64,000 nt of DNA from positions 1 to 64,000 of the forward strand of contig JBBHKE010001962.1 of the NCBI GenBank assembly GCA_037447655.1, in the 5' to 3' direction. Origin of the DNA: Zygnema cylindricum (lineage: Eukaryota > Streptophyta > Zygnematophyceae > Zygnematales > Zygnemataceae). Shown here one piece after another: positions 32,005 through 44,209 of this stretch (the first letter of the stretch is position 1; every line of letters starts with the position of its first letter). Both the position numbers and the translations under genes were made by a program. The notes under the pieces are model-generated. The model was not told the origin of the DNA, made no database searches, and saw nothing but the letters and a program-made list of their open reading frames with translations.

Positions 32005-34666
32005 AAAATTTGAACAAAATTTGAGAAAAAGATGAGAAAAACTTGAAAAACTTGAGAATTTCCTTTTATTGGTTTACAGCTAAAAATTGTAGAAAGGCTA
32101 AGAGTCATACGTGGAGAGAGTCGTAAATAGTGAGGATTGGTTGAATTTTTTTTGAGAAAATAGTTTGAATATTGGTTGAAAGGATCGAAAAAGTCATGTT
32201 GGTAAGAGTTTTTAAGACAAAATCTTTGTGAATTTGAATTTTGAAGGTTGTATGGTGTTTTTTTTTAAGTACAGTGTAGCATTACTCTACAATTTTCCTT
32301 TTTTTGGCTCATGTTGGAAAAATTTGAATTTGTTGAGGTTAATGAGAAAATAAAAAAGGTACAAATGACACAAAAAAAAATCACTTTTTTAAGTATGTAT
32401 AAATCCATAGATGTGATGTTCACGAGATTTTGAGATTTTGCGATGCAGTTAAAACTGTTATTTTCTACAAGTGAAAGAAGTCTCTAAATCTTGTTCGCCC
32501 ACCTTTTTTATTTGTTCCTTCTATTTTCAGTATTGCCTTTTCTTTTTTTAGTTCCTCTATTTTATTTTTGCCAAGATATGGATGATGGCATTGCATTGTA
32601 TGCAAAATGACAAAAAATGTTTTCTATTTTTATCTGTTGTGGATAACACCAGAAGTTAAATAAGAACATTTTGTAGATTTCTTTTACTGATTCTAATGTA
32701 TTTGCAGTACAGTAAAAATAAATCAAAAATTTATAATTTGCAATAGAACTGTATCAATACTAAGGTGATTGATTTTGAAAGTCATTAAATTTTATTAGTT
32801 TGAAAATGTTGTCATTTCGATGCGAGCTTTTGTTTTCGATTGTACGCAGTTTTCATTACTTTCGTCAACCGTTAGCTTGTATTTTAGTATAATTCGTACA
32901 TGTAAATTTAGCACCAAATAGGTCTTAGAAATTTGTCCTTTTAGCGTTATCTTATATTAATGTTTAAATTCCACTAAGTAGTAACCTTAAATTTCTACAA
33001 AGGTAAATTGCCAGTTTAACTTTCCTTCATGTGCGCAAGAAGATTATTTGTTGATATCTCAAAACACACCAAAAATTAGACTTCCGTTTCCTCTCCGTTT
33101 CTGCTAAAACATATAATAAATAATACTGTTTTTTTATCTTAGTGATAGTGAAAATCGCGGTTATTTTGTTTTACCTCCGAGACTTCTTTACCATACCGCT
33201 TTTTAATAAAGTCAGCACTCATATTTACTACTTTAGCAATAGAAACAATGTAACACTCTTTTTACATCCTTGTCATCTTAGTGTCCACTTTTTAAAACGT
33301 TCATGATTAGTTTTTCCATTCTCATTTTCGACAAAGTTATTGCCTACGTGGCAATTGGTTTCCGGCGGAACTTGTTTCAGCCCTTTTTCACAATATAACA
33401 GAAACAGTACAAGGCAACTTTATTTCAGCCCATTTTTCCCATCAAGACATAAAAAAATCAAGGCAACACCTTATTTCAACATTTTTTTCGCACTAAAACA
33501 GATACAAAATCAAGCCCAAATGAGTACCAAAGGCGGTACCGGATGCAGAATGGTCATACATTACATTGCTTCCCTATTAAGTTCATTTTTCTAGATCCAG
33601 CAAACAGTTCTACTTGTCAATTTTTCCGTTTGGTGGACTCAATTTTTTTAAATTCGCAATGAAAGGACATTTTTTTTAGTGCCATAAGCTTGTGATTTGT
33701 GTTAAATCTTCAAATCTTATTTAGACATTTATGAGATGACTACTTTGAAGAAATTTGACCGGACAAAAGGGAAAAATTGTATTAGTTTCTGAGTGAATCA
33801 TATATAAAATACAGAATATTGTTCAAGATTGTATGATTTATGCTGAAAACGAGGGTAAAAATTTGCGATGAGATTACATGTATCACTGAATGGAAGTTTT
33901 CAAAATGTACACACCTTAATGTCTATTCCTATTACAATTACCATAAAAACATTTGACCGTAAAAATCCAACCGAACATTTAATTTTCCAGCAATCGATTC
34001 GTTTATTCAAATAACGATTTTCACCCTCATTTCTACCGGCTCCCGCCCCCCCAAAAAAAAAATGTATATACATATGATAACCACATTAATCTACTTGTAG
34101 CAAAACGTTTTTCATCTTCTGAGGTAATAATTACAAACTCATCTATGTGCTAGACTTCGTCACGAGGAGTTTGGAAAAAGCAAAAAAAAGGGGTGGACGA
34201 AAACCACTTAGTCGTGTGGAATTTAGTATGACCGTTATGAAAAAAAAAGAAAAAAGGGAAAAGGGAAAGGGGAAAAGGGAAAAGGGAAAAAACTCAACAG
34301 AGTGAGAACCACTTAGTCGTGAGGAATTTTGGGAAAACAACAAAAAAATGAGCATCACTTAAGCCTTCAATTATAAGGTGCCTCCCTTATCTATTTTTTG
34401 CCAATTTTTTGGAAAATCGCAAAAAAAGTTTGGAGCACTGCAATTCATGAGTTGCTTTACTGTCAAAATATCAATTGATTGCTTTTATTTTTTTGTCTTC
34501 TCGCCTATTCTTCCATTTCCTTCAATAAAAGTGTTATATGCAAGGTATCCACACAACAAAATTGGTGTTGAAATGTTCACAACAAAGCCCAACAATCTCC
34601 GACATGTTCAAATTCACCCTTTTTTCTCTGTTTTTCTCTGGATTTTTCTGTTTTTTCCTGTTTTTT
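32005..34666. other. Intergenic, AT-rich
   Basis: No supported gene. CTTTACCATACCGCTTTTTAATAAAG near 33190-33215 resembles the terminus of the inverted-repeat element described at 52083-52826 and may be a relic. A GGGAAAA microsatellite is at about 34252-34290. The end of the interval is the 3' flank of DGAT2 copy 2. Confidence 0.4.
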
Positions 34667-37600
34667 TTACATTATGACGAGTTCTATGTCACTCGCCCCA
34701 ACCGCCCCCTTGTGTTTTTCATAGAGGGCTCTCATAGCTTCTAAAAATTTAGTGTGGACAAGCTCGACTTCCTTTTCATTAGGTGTATCGGTTTTTAAGA
34801 CCTCAATTGGTTTCCCAATAACTACAGTCATAGGTCTCGGGTAAGGAAATGGACTCCCAAATATTCCCCAGTAACAAAGGGGCGCAAATTGCAATTTCCG
34901 AGAAAGCTTATAAAACCATTCTTTTCGGGGAAACCAAAAACTAAAGACATTTCTTTGACCAAAAATAAAAACAGGCACCAATGGTGCTCCGGAAATCATG
35001 GCCATCCGTACAAATCCTTTCCTTTTCATCAAAAAGAGTACCTGCAAGATTAAGGAAACTCGTTAGTTTTACTTCGTTTTGCCTTCAATTTCGCCTCGAA
35101 ATTTATTATGAGACTATGTTGATAAAACTTCTTGCTACTTTAATTTTAGATTCCTAGAACAAAGTCTTCACCATTTATCGCTATTAGTGTTGATGTTTTT
35201 TTCAAGTCTTTAATCTCATTTTCCTCCATACACACTTTTTCGATATTTTTTTTTTTGGTCTTTAAACCCAAATTTTCTCACGACACTATTTAAGCGAGAG
35301 GACTATTAAGTTCTATACATTCTAACTTCGCATTAACACTAATAAATCCTCAATGCTAACAACGATTGGCAGTGTACTCTGGTTTTGCCACAAAATGCAC
35401 AAAAAACATTCCTCCATCACCCGTTTCGAGCAAAATTTGAACTCAAATTACCATTGCTGGAAGTGTAACCAATCACAAATTGCTAGAATCACTTCATTTA
35501 TTCATCAAGAATGACCATCACTCCCCAAAAATCTAAAATGCCGCAACACTCAAAAAACATTATCTAGTTACAACATTCAAAGGCTTCATGTATCATTACT
35601 ATCATTGCTGGGAGCGTTTACCCAATCACAAACTGTGAGAAACACTTCATATATTCAATCAAAAGAGCCAGCAATCCCTGAAATGATGCAAATTAACTCG
35701 AACAACAGTATCTAATCACAAACTTCCAAAAACTCACCTCCTGGCGGCTATTCATGTAGAGACACTCCTGTACCCCTCCAGGAATAAGAACACAAGATGT
35801 TCCATTATTCAAAAGTTTTGTGAAAGATTCCTTTGAGACGGCGGCCATTCCCAACCAAGAAAGGACGTGACGAGCGATAGGAACCTTCAAAAGTGTACTG
35901 CTTGCCAAAGTCCGGATTTTGGAAAAGGGAGTCAACCCTGTTTCAGCTGTAAATACAATTGCTCCAATAGGGAGTACGGAATGGGGTTCGACTGCAATAA
36001 CATGAGCCCTTTTAGGATCAAGAGCGTTAACATCCTCATAAAGGACCTGCAAATGAAAAAATAAAAACAGTCGACATATAAAGCTTGCAGGTCATATGAC
36101 AGAAGATATTGAAAATTTGGGACTGTTTGCAATTTTACGAACATATAAAGGATTTAACAGGAAAAATGGCTTCACATCAACGACATGAGATCGTAAAGAT
36201 CGAGAGAGTTAATATCTTCATAAAGGACATGCGTGAAAAAAAAGAAAAAACAATCGAAAGGTAGAGCTTGCATGTCATATAACTGTAGATCAACTGTTGA
36301 AAAAGAATAAAAGAACAAAAGAAAGACAGTCACTGCAGGCTTTTTAATTTCATATCCTGTGTTTATCAGAAGTCAATTTAATCGTTTTTTGCCTTGGAAT
36401 GTTAATAAAAATCATTTTGTGTGTTTCAAAAGTCATCTTTTGTGGTTTTTTGTCTTGCTTTCTGATTCCTTTCATTTTTGGTGTGTTTAGGAAGTCATTC
36501 TTCTACTGCTTTTTGTGAACAGAGCAAGAAAGATTGGTAAAAATTTCACCTTGATTGGAAAGTAAGATGGGGCATTTTGAGCGATAAACTTTGCAAGTAC
36601 TCGTCCAAAATAAGCGTATTCATCAATAGGAATCAATACAAGAGAAAGATAAACCATCAAAACTGCAACTGCAACAGGATGAGGAAGCATCACTAGAGCC
36701 CCGACAATCATAATGGTATTAAAGTGAAAAATACCAAGCCACAACGCAATGGCCAAAAGCATAAACACCTGCATCATGACATCATAGTACAAATCTATGA
36801 GTAAAACAAAGATATGATATCATAACATCAGCCTTTTGAGTAAAAATAAAGAAAATGATATCTTATTACAAGTAAAACAAAGACATTGACGTCATATTAT
36901 TAATGTATTCAGTAAAAAGAAGTAAAACAAAATGCAAAAAATAAACAAAGAAAACATAAGTGAAAATAGAAAGATTAACAAACCAACAGTATACTCTTTC
37001 TCTACAAATGCCGCCTCCTTACTTTTGCTAAAAACGCAGCTCCTTACATGTTTGTTAGAGTTAGTGAACTAGTAGCATTAACACTTTGTTAAAATTAACT
37101 ACATGAAATCATGTTTTGCCACGTGGCTTCTGATGGGCCACTTAGCTAAAAAATAAGTGAACACTACTTACATACCTTTAGGTAAAACAAAATATTTACT
37201 TTAATTAAACCATTAAAGTTATTAAAACATAGCTTATTCATTGTGATACTACAAAATTTCAAGTTCATTTAAAAGAAATTTGACAGAAATCATACTCATG
37301 AAATACAAAATCGTCCAAGGGGGCAATAACAAAAAACAAAACAAAAAATGTCAACATTGAGCAATGTTTTCATGTTCAATTTGTATAAAACCTCTCCCTC
37401 AAGCTTACATCATTATATTCATAAAAGTTCCCATCTCTATGAGTAAAACAGCGAGAAAATAGTTCCTATATTCTTCTCCGCCTTGTAATAAGGTAATGAA
37501 CCTCTCCTATCTCCCAATCGTTTTAAAGCACCAAGAAAAGAAAGACAAAAGTGAATATATGAATCCACAATTTCGAAATTTTCATTTTTGATTATACAAA

Positions 37601-37853
37601 AAAGAATAGAAGTAAAAAGGATAAGGAATCAAAAAGGTTAAAAGGTTAGTACCTTTGGCCATAAAGATTGAAAGGAAACCAAAAATGGTTTTTTTTTATG
37701 AGAACGGTCATTAAGATTGAATTTTATACCGTCTTTTATATCATCTTTTATATCATCTTTTGAAAAGAATTTTAACAAAGAAAAGGAAATTAAATTGCTG
37801 CCAGAAAAAGAACGGCTCGAATCATGATTTAGAGAGGGCGAAACTCCAGACAT
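34667..37853 (-). CDS. DGAT2: Diacylglycerol O-acyltransferase type 2, copy 2 (4 exons, 367 aa)
   Basis: Minus-strand exons: 37853-37653, 36768-36550, 36046-35738, 35041-34667 (TAA at 34667-34669). All joins are phase 0 with AAG|GT or GAG|GT donors and AG|GT acceptors. Residues 1-67 are a Ser/Lys-rich N-terminus ending FQSLWPK. A hydrophobic hairpin follows at about 68-125, then SYFP (135-138), EPHS (160-163), GGVQE (230-234), KGFVRMA, FGQ (270-272) and GKPIEV. This is the complete motif set of plant DGAT2, within the usual 320-390 aa range. It synthesises triacylglycerol from diacylglycerol and acyl-CoA in the endoplasmic reticulum. Same strand and same lengths of exons 2-4 as the copy at 25547-29207 show tandem duplication; the proteins have diverged considerably, so the event is old. 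Confidence 0.92.
35450..35735. repeat. Tandem duplication of about 150 bp in DGAT2 copy 2 intron 3
   Basis: ATTGCTGGAAGTGTAACCAATCACAAA near 35453 recurs as ATTGCTGGGAGCGTTTACCCAATCACAAA near 35605, and similarity continues through the TATCTAGTTACAA/TATCTAATCACAA stretches up to just short of the exon 3 donor at 35737. Confidence 0.7.
36182..36300 (-). pseudogene. Vestigial copy of exon 3 5' end plus acceptor in DGAT2 copy 2 intron 2
   Basis: Plus-strand GAGTTAATATCTTCATAAAGGACATGCGTG mirrors the true exon/acceptor sequence GCGTTAACATCCTCATAAAGGACCTGCAAATG at about 36025-36056. Similarity continues about 45 bp into the intron (GAGCTTGCATGTCATAT against AAGCTTGCAGGTCATAT). The acceptor is destroyed (GCAG to GCAT). 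The unit offset is about 182 bp. Confidence 0.75.
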
Positions 37854-38649
37854 TTTTTTACTATGGCAAGGAAAATTGCGGAATAAACGGAATACTAATA
37901 CAAAATATGTACAAAAAACTAAGAAAAATCTTCCGTTTTTAACTTCAATTCTTTACAAGATTATCAGCTAGTTCCAAAATGATTTTTTTTCTGATTTTAG
38001 ACGATGTGCAAGACGAGGAGTTTGTAATAAAAATGGTTGAGTAAAAACTAACATAGTTATTTAAAAATGCTATTTTAACTTTTTCAAGTTTTAACCTCAG
38101 AATCTAAAAAAAAAAAAAAAAGATGCCGCTGCAAAAATGCGATGACACAGAAAAAAAAATAGCAAAAACAAAGTAAAAATAGCAATAACGTAAAAGAACA
38201 AGATAAAAAGACAAACACAATGTGAATTCCAAGCAAGCGGCTGCCGTAGGGAAGCAAAAGCTTCCAAAGTTTTGCGGCAAGACTTTGCCTCGTAAAAAGA
38301 TTCTGCCAAGTGGTAATACTTAGCCGTTGACAAGCAGGCAGCATCATGCAGCCTGCCAAGCAGACTGCTCGGTCAGCATATCATTCAAAGTGCTAGTCCA
38401 CGTGGCAATGAATCACACTTTGATTGCTACTTTATGGGACCACAGCCAGGTTTCAACGGCAATTAAAAGACAAAGAAGCTGACCAGGCGAATTGGCGTGT
38501 CGACTGTACAAATAGTTAGCCAAGCTGAGCTATGACGTGGAGAACATGTTTTTGTTGAGTTAAAATACGTGTGCTTTCATGAGACGTTGAGAACCTTTGA
38601 CTCGTACGCTATAAATTATTTTGGAACCGTACAGAGATTGCAAACTGCA
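37854..38649. other. Intergenic upstream of DGAT2 copy 2
   Basis: Promoter region of the minus-strand DGAT2. A poly-A tract lies at 38107-38120. No gene or family repeat is recognised. Confidence 0.4.
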
Positions 38650-38875
38650 CAGTGCACCGCCAATCGCTATTAGCGTGTACGTTTGATTAGCGTATACTAT
38701 TATTTAGCGTGGTGTACGCTAATTGGTAATTTGGAAATTTTGGAAGAAATCGATTACTCTAATTAGGAATTATGACTTTTTTAAAATAGTGTGGATAATT
38801 ATATTTGAGAATAAAACAAAAAAAAGCAGGACGTAATTAGCGTACACAACGCTAATAGCGATTGGCGGTGTACTG
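38650..38875 (+). mobile_element. Short MITE (CAGTGCACCGCC family), copy D
   Basis: 226 bp from CAGTGCACCGCCAATCGC to GCGATTGGCGGTGTACTG, followed by TA. Subterminal TTAGCGTA/TACGCTAA repeats. It is an internally deleted relative of copies C and E. Confidence 0.8.
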
Positions 38876-39220
38876 TACCGTAACATCACCGTACATTTTA
38901 TGTGCAGGTGTGTAGGACAATGTAGTACAGTATGCTCAAAATATGTCAAGTACGGAGGCCTTGCCGAGACAAAGCAAACAGTTCCTCGAAAAAAGACAGC
39001 ATGGAAACTTCTGGTCCACATATTAAAATATTTAGAAACTACTGTAGTGTTGACTAGTGAGATATATCTCGTGTGAAAAATGCAAAAAGCACTAGATTCT
39101 TTTGCTTGTTACGGTTACCGCTGCTGCGTACTAGGACGAGACCGTGTGCCAATCCAATTCTAATTAGGATAGCTGTCAAGTGTCAACGAAAAATTATTGA
39201 GTCGCGAGTTTAAGGAGGAA

Positions 39221-39767
39221 GTACACCGCCAATCGTTATTAGCGTTGTGTACGCTAATTCCGTCCCGCTTTTTTTTTTTTTTATTCTCCATTAGTGTAAT
39301 TCATTCTATTTTTTTCTTTATTCAATTTAGGGTTATTTTCAGTACGTTGCCTCTTAAATAGAGTGATGTACGGTCATTGTCAGACCGTACATAAATGTAC
39401 CTTTCTAAGCTAAAAAGTACAATAAATTAGTTTTAGTAACCGCGGACGCATGAGAATGTGCGTTCTAAAAAGGAAATGAAAATAGGTCGTAAAAAATCAC
39501 GTTCGCACATACTCGTCCGATAGCCGCGTTTCGACCGTGTGAATGTACGATTTTTGTACGATTTGTCAAATTTTGTACGGAGACCTATATTAGTGTAAGC
39601 ATGTTTGCGACCGACAATTTTTTTTCAAAGATCCAAATTACCATAATCAAACAATTAGAATGTATGAATTTTTTCAAAATTTTCAAATTCTTAAATAGCG
39701 TGCACCACGGTAATTATTTTTATACGCTAAAAAAATTTACACGCTAATAACGATTGGCGGTGTAGTG
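39221..39767 (+). mobile_element. MITE (ACACCGCCAATCG family), copy E
   Basis: 547 bp from GTACACCGCCAATCGTTATT to CGATTGGCGGTGTAGTG, homologous along its length to copy C at 17889-18450. Its right part is the left edge of the roughly 10-kb tandem duplication. Confidence 0.8.
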
Positions 39768-40310
39768 TTTTTTGGTGCATTTCTTGATTGTTTAGCTGTT
39801 AATTGCTGACAGCATCATTGAAAGCTTCTACTTTGACTTCGGTTTGTCTTTTCTACAGCATGGCATTTGACGTTTCAATGTGGATAACCGGTACACGCGT
39901 CATACTGATTTTGTGACGCGTATCTACAGCGTTTTTTATTTTTTTTAATCTGCCCTTTTGGCCGGCGCTCGTTTCGAGGTCGAAAATGCCATTTGGGATT
40001 GTATTCTCGGTAAAACTGTTCCATTTGTCGTACGGCATAAATTGCTAAACCGTAAAATAAATCTGAATGGGAACATGAAAATCAACCCTAATAATGGAAT
40101 GCAAATGGTGACGGCGACTCACGGAATTGCTTTGACAGTGATGGTCCTGCAGTTACAGTACAGTACCGTACAGTACAGGAGCTTTATTTGCAACATTGAA
40201 CTTTTGGAGCGCCAGCTTCTTCTAGCAGCTTCAAACCTTTATTTTTCAGCTTTTTTTCTAAATATTCACTATTTTAATTAATTCCGAAACCAACTCTTTT
40301 ACGTAACAAT

Positions 40311-40577
40311 ATGGCAGGCAGTTCCTCTCAGACTTGTGATGTTCTTCTGTTCAAATCTTCTCCTGTAAATATTGAAACAGATAGAGAGGAGATTAGAGGA
40401 CGTCTCCAGGCTCTCTCACAATCTCCTTGTTCTTCACCAGGCTCGAGTCCTCCTATTTCCTCTGCAGATAATCTGGATGATTTTAGAGCTAAATTAATAG
40501 ATATCTCCAAAAAATATCCAGGTGACCGAAAACCAGTCATTTCTGAAAATTTTAAGGAAAATTTGAACAGTTCTTGA
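40311..40577 (+). CDS. Small hypothetical protein, unit 1 copy (88 aa)
   Basis: The ATG in ACAATATGGCAGG starts an 88-codon frame to TGA at 40575. The protein is Ser/Pro-rich in the middle (LQALSQSPCSSPGSSPP) with a more helical C-terminal half (DDFRAKLIDISKKYPG). It has no signal peptide or membrane segment. The copy at 50011-50277 is identical for the first 78 codons and differs only at the very end, although surrounding non-coding DNA has more changes. That pattern suggests coding. I do not recognise the family. Confidence 0.5.
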   Translation: MAGSSSQTCDVLLFKSSPVNIETDREEIRGRLQALSQSPCSSPGSSPPISSADNLDDFRAKLIDISKKYPGDRKPVISENFKENLNSS

Positions 40578-40878
40578 GCTTAAGTCCATTAATCCGGTAA
40601 AAGTGGAGATATCCAATGGATAATGTGTGAGAGATAGGTTTACAAGGAATATATTGTGGTTGAATTTTGTTGTATTTTTATCGGACTTCTCTTTTCACAA
40701 AAAAGTCAAACTGATAATATCGACCTGTTACAACGATGTCAACTGTCTGTCCAAAAGTTTAGTTTTTTGTGTTTTGGAGGATGTAAATGAAGGAGGAAGG
40801 CAATTTAAAGAAAGACAGGTTGGTAAGAGTCTGGAATTGCCTCTGGATTTGGAAAATTCAACAATTTCCTGCAGGTTG

Positions 40879-41064
40879 TATGTCGAGATAGTCAGTTTTT
40901 ACAGATTTCTATGTCGAGATAGTCAGTTTTTACAGATTTCTATGTCGAGATAGTCAGTTTTTACAGATTTCTATGTCGAGATAGTCAGTTTTTACAGATT
41001 TCTATGTCGAGATAGTCAGTTTTTACAGGTTTCTTTGTTGAGATAGTCAGTGTTTTCAGGTTTC
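40879..41064 (+). repeat. 31-bp minisatellite, unit 1 (about 6 units)
   Basis: Five near-identical units beginning TATGTCGAGATAGTCAG and one diverged unit. The duplicate at about 50580-50672 has only two plus the diverged one. This difference accounts for the drop in offset between the two segmental copies from 9,700 to 9,608. Confidence 0.88.
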
Positions 41065-42235
41065 TATGTTGTCATAGCTTTCAGTTATGCTGTTTTGTAA
41101 ATGGCAGTAGTGAGGCAGAATGAGAGTTTCTTTTACATCTGAATATAGTTAACTGTGAGGCAGTTTGTTCATAGTAGATATACTGCCGCATTACAGTATT
41201 TGCGTTTTGACCAATTTAGACTTGAAATATTCTTCGTTTCTCGAGGAAAAATTAATGTTTGTTGAGGAAAATTAGGTGTCTGGTTTGATTTTGTTCAGAG
41301 GTTTGTGCTCTGAAAAGAGTTTGTTGTTTAGTTTTCTTAAAGGAGGCTACTGTTAAAACTTGGGAGATGAGACGAAGACAGTGATGAATTGGTCTCCTAC
41401 TTTTTGTTTTTCCTCTAGTGTTTGAACATTGTGACAAAAGGCATAATCATATAATGGAATTTTACTTGTAATGTTGTTTTTAAAATAAATGTTGGTCCTT
41501 TTCGTAACTCTATTTTTTGTTCTTTGTTGTGAATTGTGGCATGATTCTTTGGTATATTAAAGTGATGAAATGACATAGTTTGCCTCGTGGTTAAAATGCA
41601 CGAAAGCAGTTGGAAATGCTATATTTGGTTAACTCGAATAATTCGTCTTATTTCTGTCAATACGTGTTTTGTACAGTTCACCACATATATTTTCAAATTT
41701 TTTTGCCCATTGTCCTATGATTCCCCATTGAAATTGACGAGAAAAATAGCTGCTTCTGTATTCTGTTGTGCTTCACATTGATTTTTGTGTGAATGTAAAA
41801 AAAAATTATATCTAAAATAATTTGATTTGTGTTCCACTGAAAATTCAGTGAAGATCAGTGAACAGTCCACAATTTCAATTGAGCTGTTGCCTTTTTTTTA
41901 AGTAATTTACCTGCTGTTACCTCTCTAACCATAACGTGTGCTGTTGCATCTTGAACCAGGTATTTACTATGATATAAAATATTTAGGTTTCTGGCATGCA
42001 AAAACATAGACACTCGATATGTAACTGCGATTTGTTTTTAACATTTACATATTGTTCTTATCTTTCCTTAACCTGACGATGTATGATGACTGTCGGATAT
42101 AGAAAACAAATGGGGATAATGACAGTCCCGATATATTATGCTGATGAATGCAGTGCCTAAGGTTTCAGATAAGACTTTCATATCAATAATTTCTCTTGGC
42201 CGTTGCGTATTTCTCAATTTTAACCGAAACAATAA

Positions 42236-42775
42236 TTATTGAAAAAGTGCGATGGTAAACTATCTGTGGAAACCAAAAGGAAAACACATACACACAGGAT
42301 AAATTAAAAAGCACGATGGTAAACCATCTGGCTCCAAGGGTACAAAAGGGGTTGGCATGGCCAAAACTGAAAAACTATAAGCAACCAAAAAAAAAAAAAA
42401 GCAATGGGAACACATTAAAATGGCAAGAAGAATAAAAGCACCCAACCTCAAAATGAACAGCACGCCAACTCACTAAACCAAAGCTACAACCCTAACCCCA
42501 ACTCAATTAAATATCTACGAAAAGCAACCCAATAAGGCCCCCCAGCCCCGGGGAGCACGTTAAGGGAGCTCAGGGACTCGTCGACGATCCATAATCGCAA
42601 TAGTCGTTCAAGGAGAATAGAAGCCTGCACTTGCTGTAAAGCCACAGATAACCCCTGACGATATAAAGAAGTAAGGACCGAAGGAAGGCTCACAAGTCCT
42701 CGTCGCTCGGGGGGAGGGGGAGGGGGAGGGGGAGGTTTATTTTTTATTATCACGTAATTAAACGTTTGAGTTGCA
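42236..42775. mobile_element. Inverted-repeat element, right end deleted (unit 1)
   Basis: Left-end repeats AAAAAGTGCGATGGTAAACTATCTG (about 42243) and TTAAAAAGCACGATGGTAAACCATCTG (about 42306), each with the internal palindrome GATGGTAAACCATC. An interior with a G-rich microsatellite is followed directly by ACCTC|ATTTCTTG. About 230 bp including the inverted right end, still present in unit 2, is missing. Confidence 0.5.
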
Positions 42776-44209
42776 TGGAGGAACTACCTCATTTCTTGTA
42801 TTGGTAGACAATGATACTTCATCGTCCAAATTCATTGAAAATTGAAGTTTAAACCCAAAACTGCTCATTTAGGTTTTCATACTAAGTTCTTTCCATTCAG
42901 GCCTTAGATTTCTTATGGCGCAATTTAAATCCCATGATACAATCCTACAGGAACACAATTAAAACAATTGTTTTAATTGTGACACGTATGACGGGATAAA
43001 ATTCAATAACCAAACCAATAACAACAACGAAAAAACCCAACAACCAGAAAAACATCAAAAACAGCCACAAGATCAAATGCAATTGTCAGATTAATCGTGT
43101 ATTTGAATCTATATCGAAGCCATCAAAGGAACATCAAAGGAACTGAGTACATCAACTATCCTGCAAATACACTAAGCATGACTTTCAAGATGAAGTGAAA
43201 GCATTATTCTTTGTCACTAGTCTTCCTAAAGTGGATATTACAGTTTGTACATGCAAGCAAACCCTAAATTCTACCAGCCTATAAAACCTTAAACCCTGTT
43301 TCAAAGAATAACTACCAGAAACTTTCATCATACTCCCAGATAATACCCAGAGAATATGTTTTTTGTACTTTTGTTCTCAACTGGATCACTTAGTCCCAGA
43401 ACAGTCGCAAATCACGGGTTATGATTATATATTCATATAGATTATAAAAGAGATGAGCTGTGATATATGGCATGTCGTGAGAAACGACAAAGCAGATTTC
43501 TGTTTTCTGTTAAGTGTTAACAAATTTCCCATCCCTCGATCCAAAAAAAACTTCACAGAAAACACACTCTCTAGACATTTTTTCTAATTTTTGACATGAA
43601 AGACCCAAAATTCTCCTACTTTATTTAAGCATCTTGACACCATATAAGTCTCAGTTTACTCTCTTGATGTCTTACTCGAGTTAACGACTTAGTCAATACC
43701 TCAACTTAGTAGATTTCCTCTGACTCAGCCTCCAGTAAAACCCTAAAAAATGAACAAGACAGCCTATGACAGAAGAAAAAGTCAAAAGAAAAAAGTCAAA
43801 AAGAAACAAATTCACTTCTGAACCCTGCACGCCGGAAGGGCTCCATTGTCACTGGAAACCGAAAATCGGTAATCAAAACCCAGTATAGAGTAGATTCCTA
43901 CTGTTAAAAGTGACAAACAAAACATGAAAAGGAAGCTACAAAAACAAACGATATCATCCGATAAATGTTATCCACTACAGTATTGTAGCTTCCTAGAGTT
44001 TTTCTTGTTTTTTGTTTAAGTTCAGAAATGGATTCTCAGTTTTTAGCACATATACGCACAATATCCCTCTAGATTTTGCGATACTTCATTTTGTTTTAAG
44101 GGATTCAATAAACGTTATTTTACCGAATCACACAGCATGCATATCTCTACCGCAAATATTTGAAAATCTACTTCCCTCTACCTCTCTCTCCCTCCTCGAT
44201 CCTCCATCG

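Noticed and set aside
39958-40281. 107-codon ORF (also 49658-49981)
   Set aside because: Spans short palindromic GTACAGTAC repeats, composition not protein-like, and overlaps the likely 5' region of the 88-aa ORF.
42484-42753. Poly-proline protein on the minus strand (also 52227-52673)
   Set aside because: Proline run is a G-rich microsatellite inside a repeat element; frame differs between the two units.
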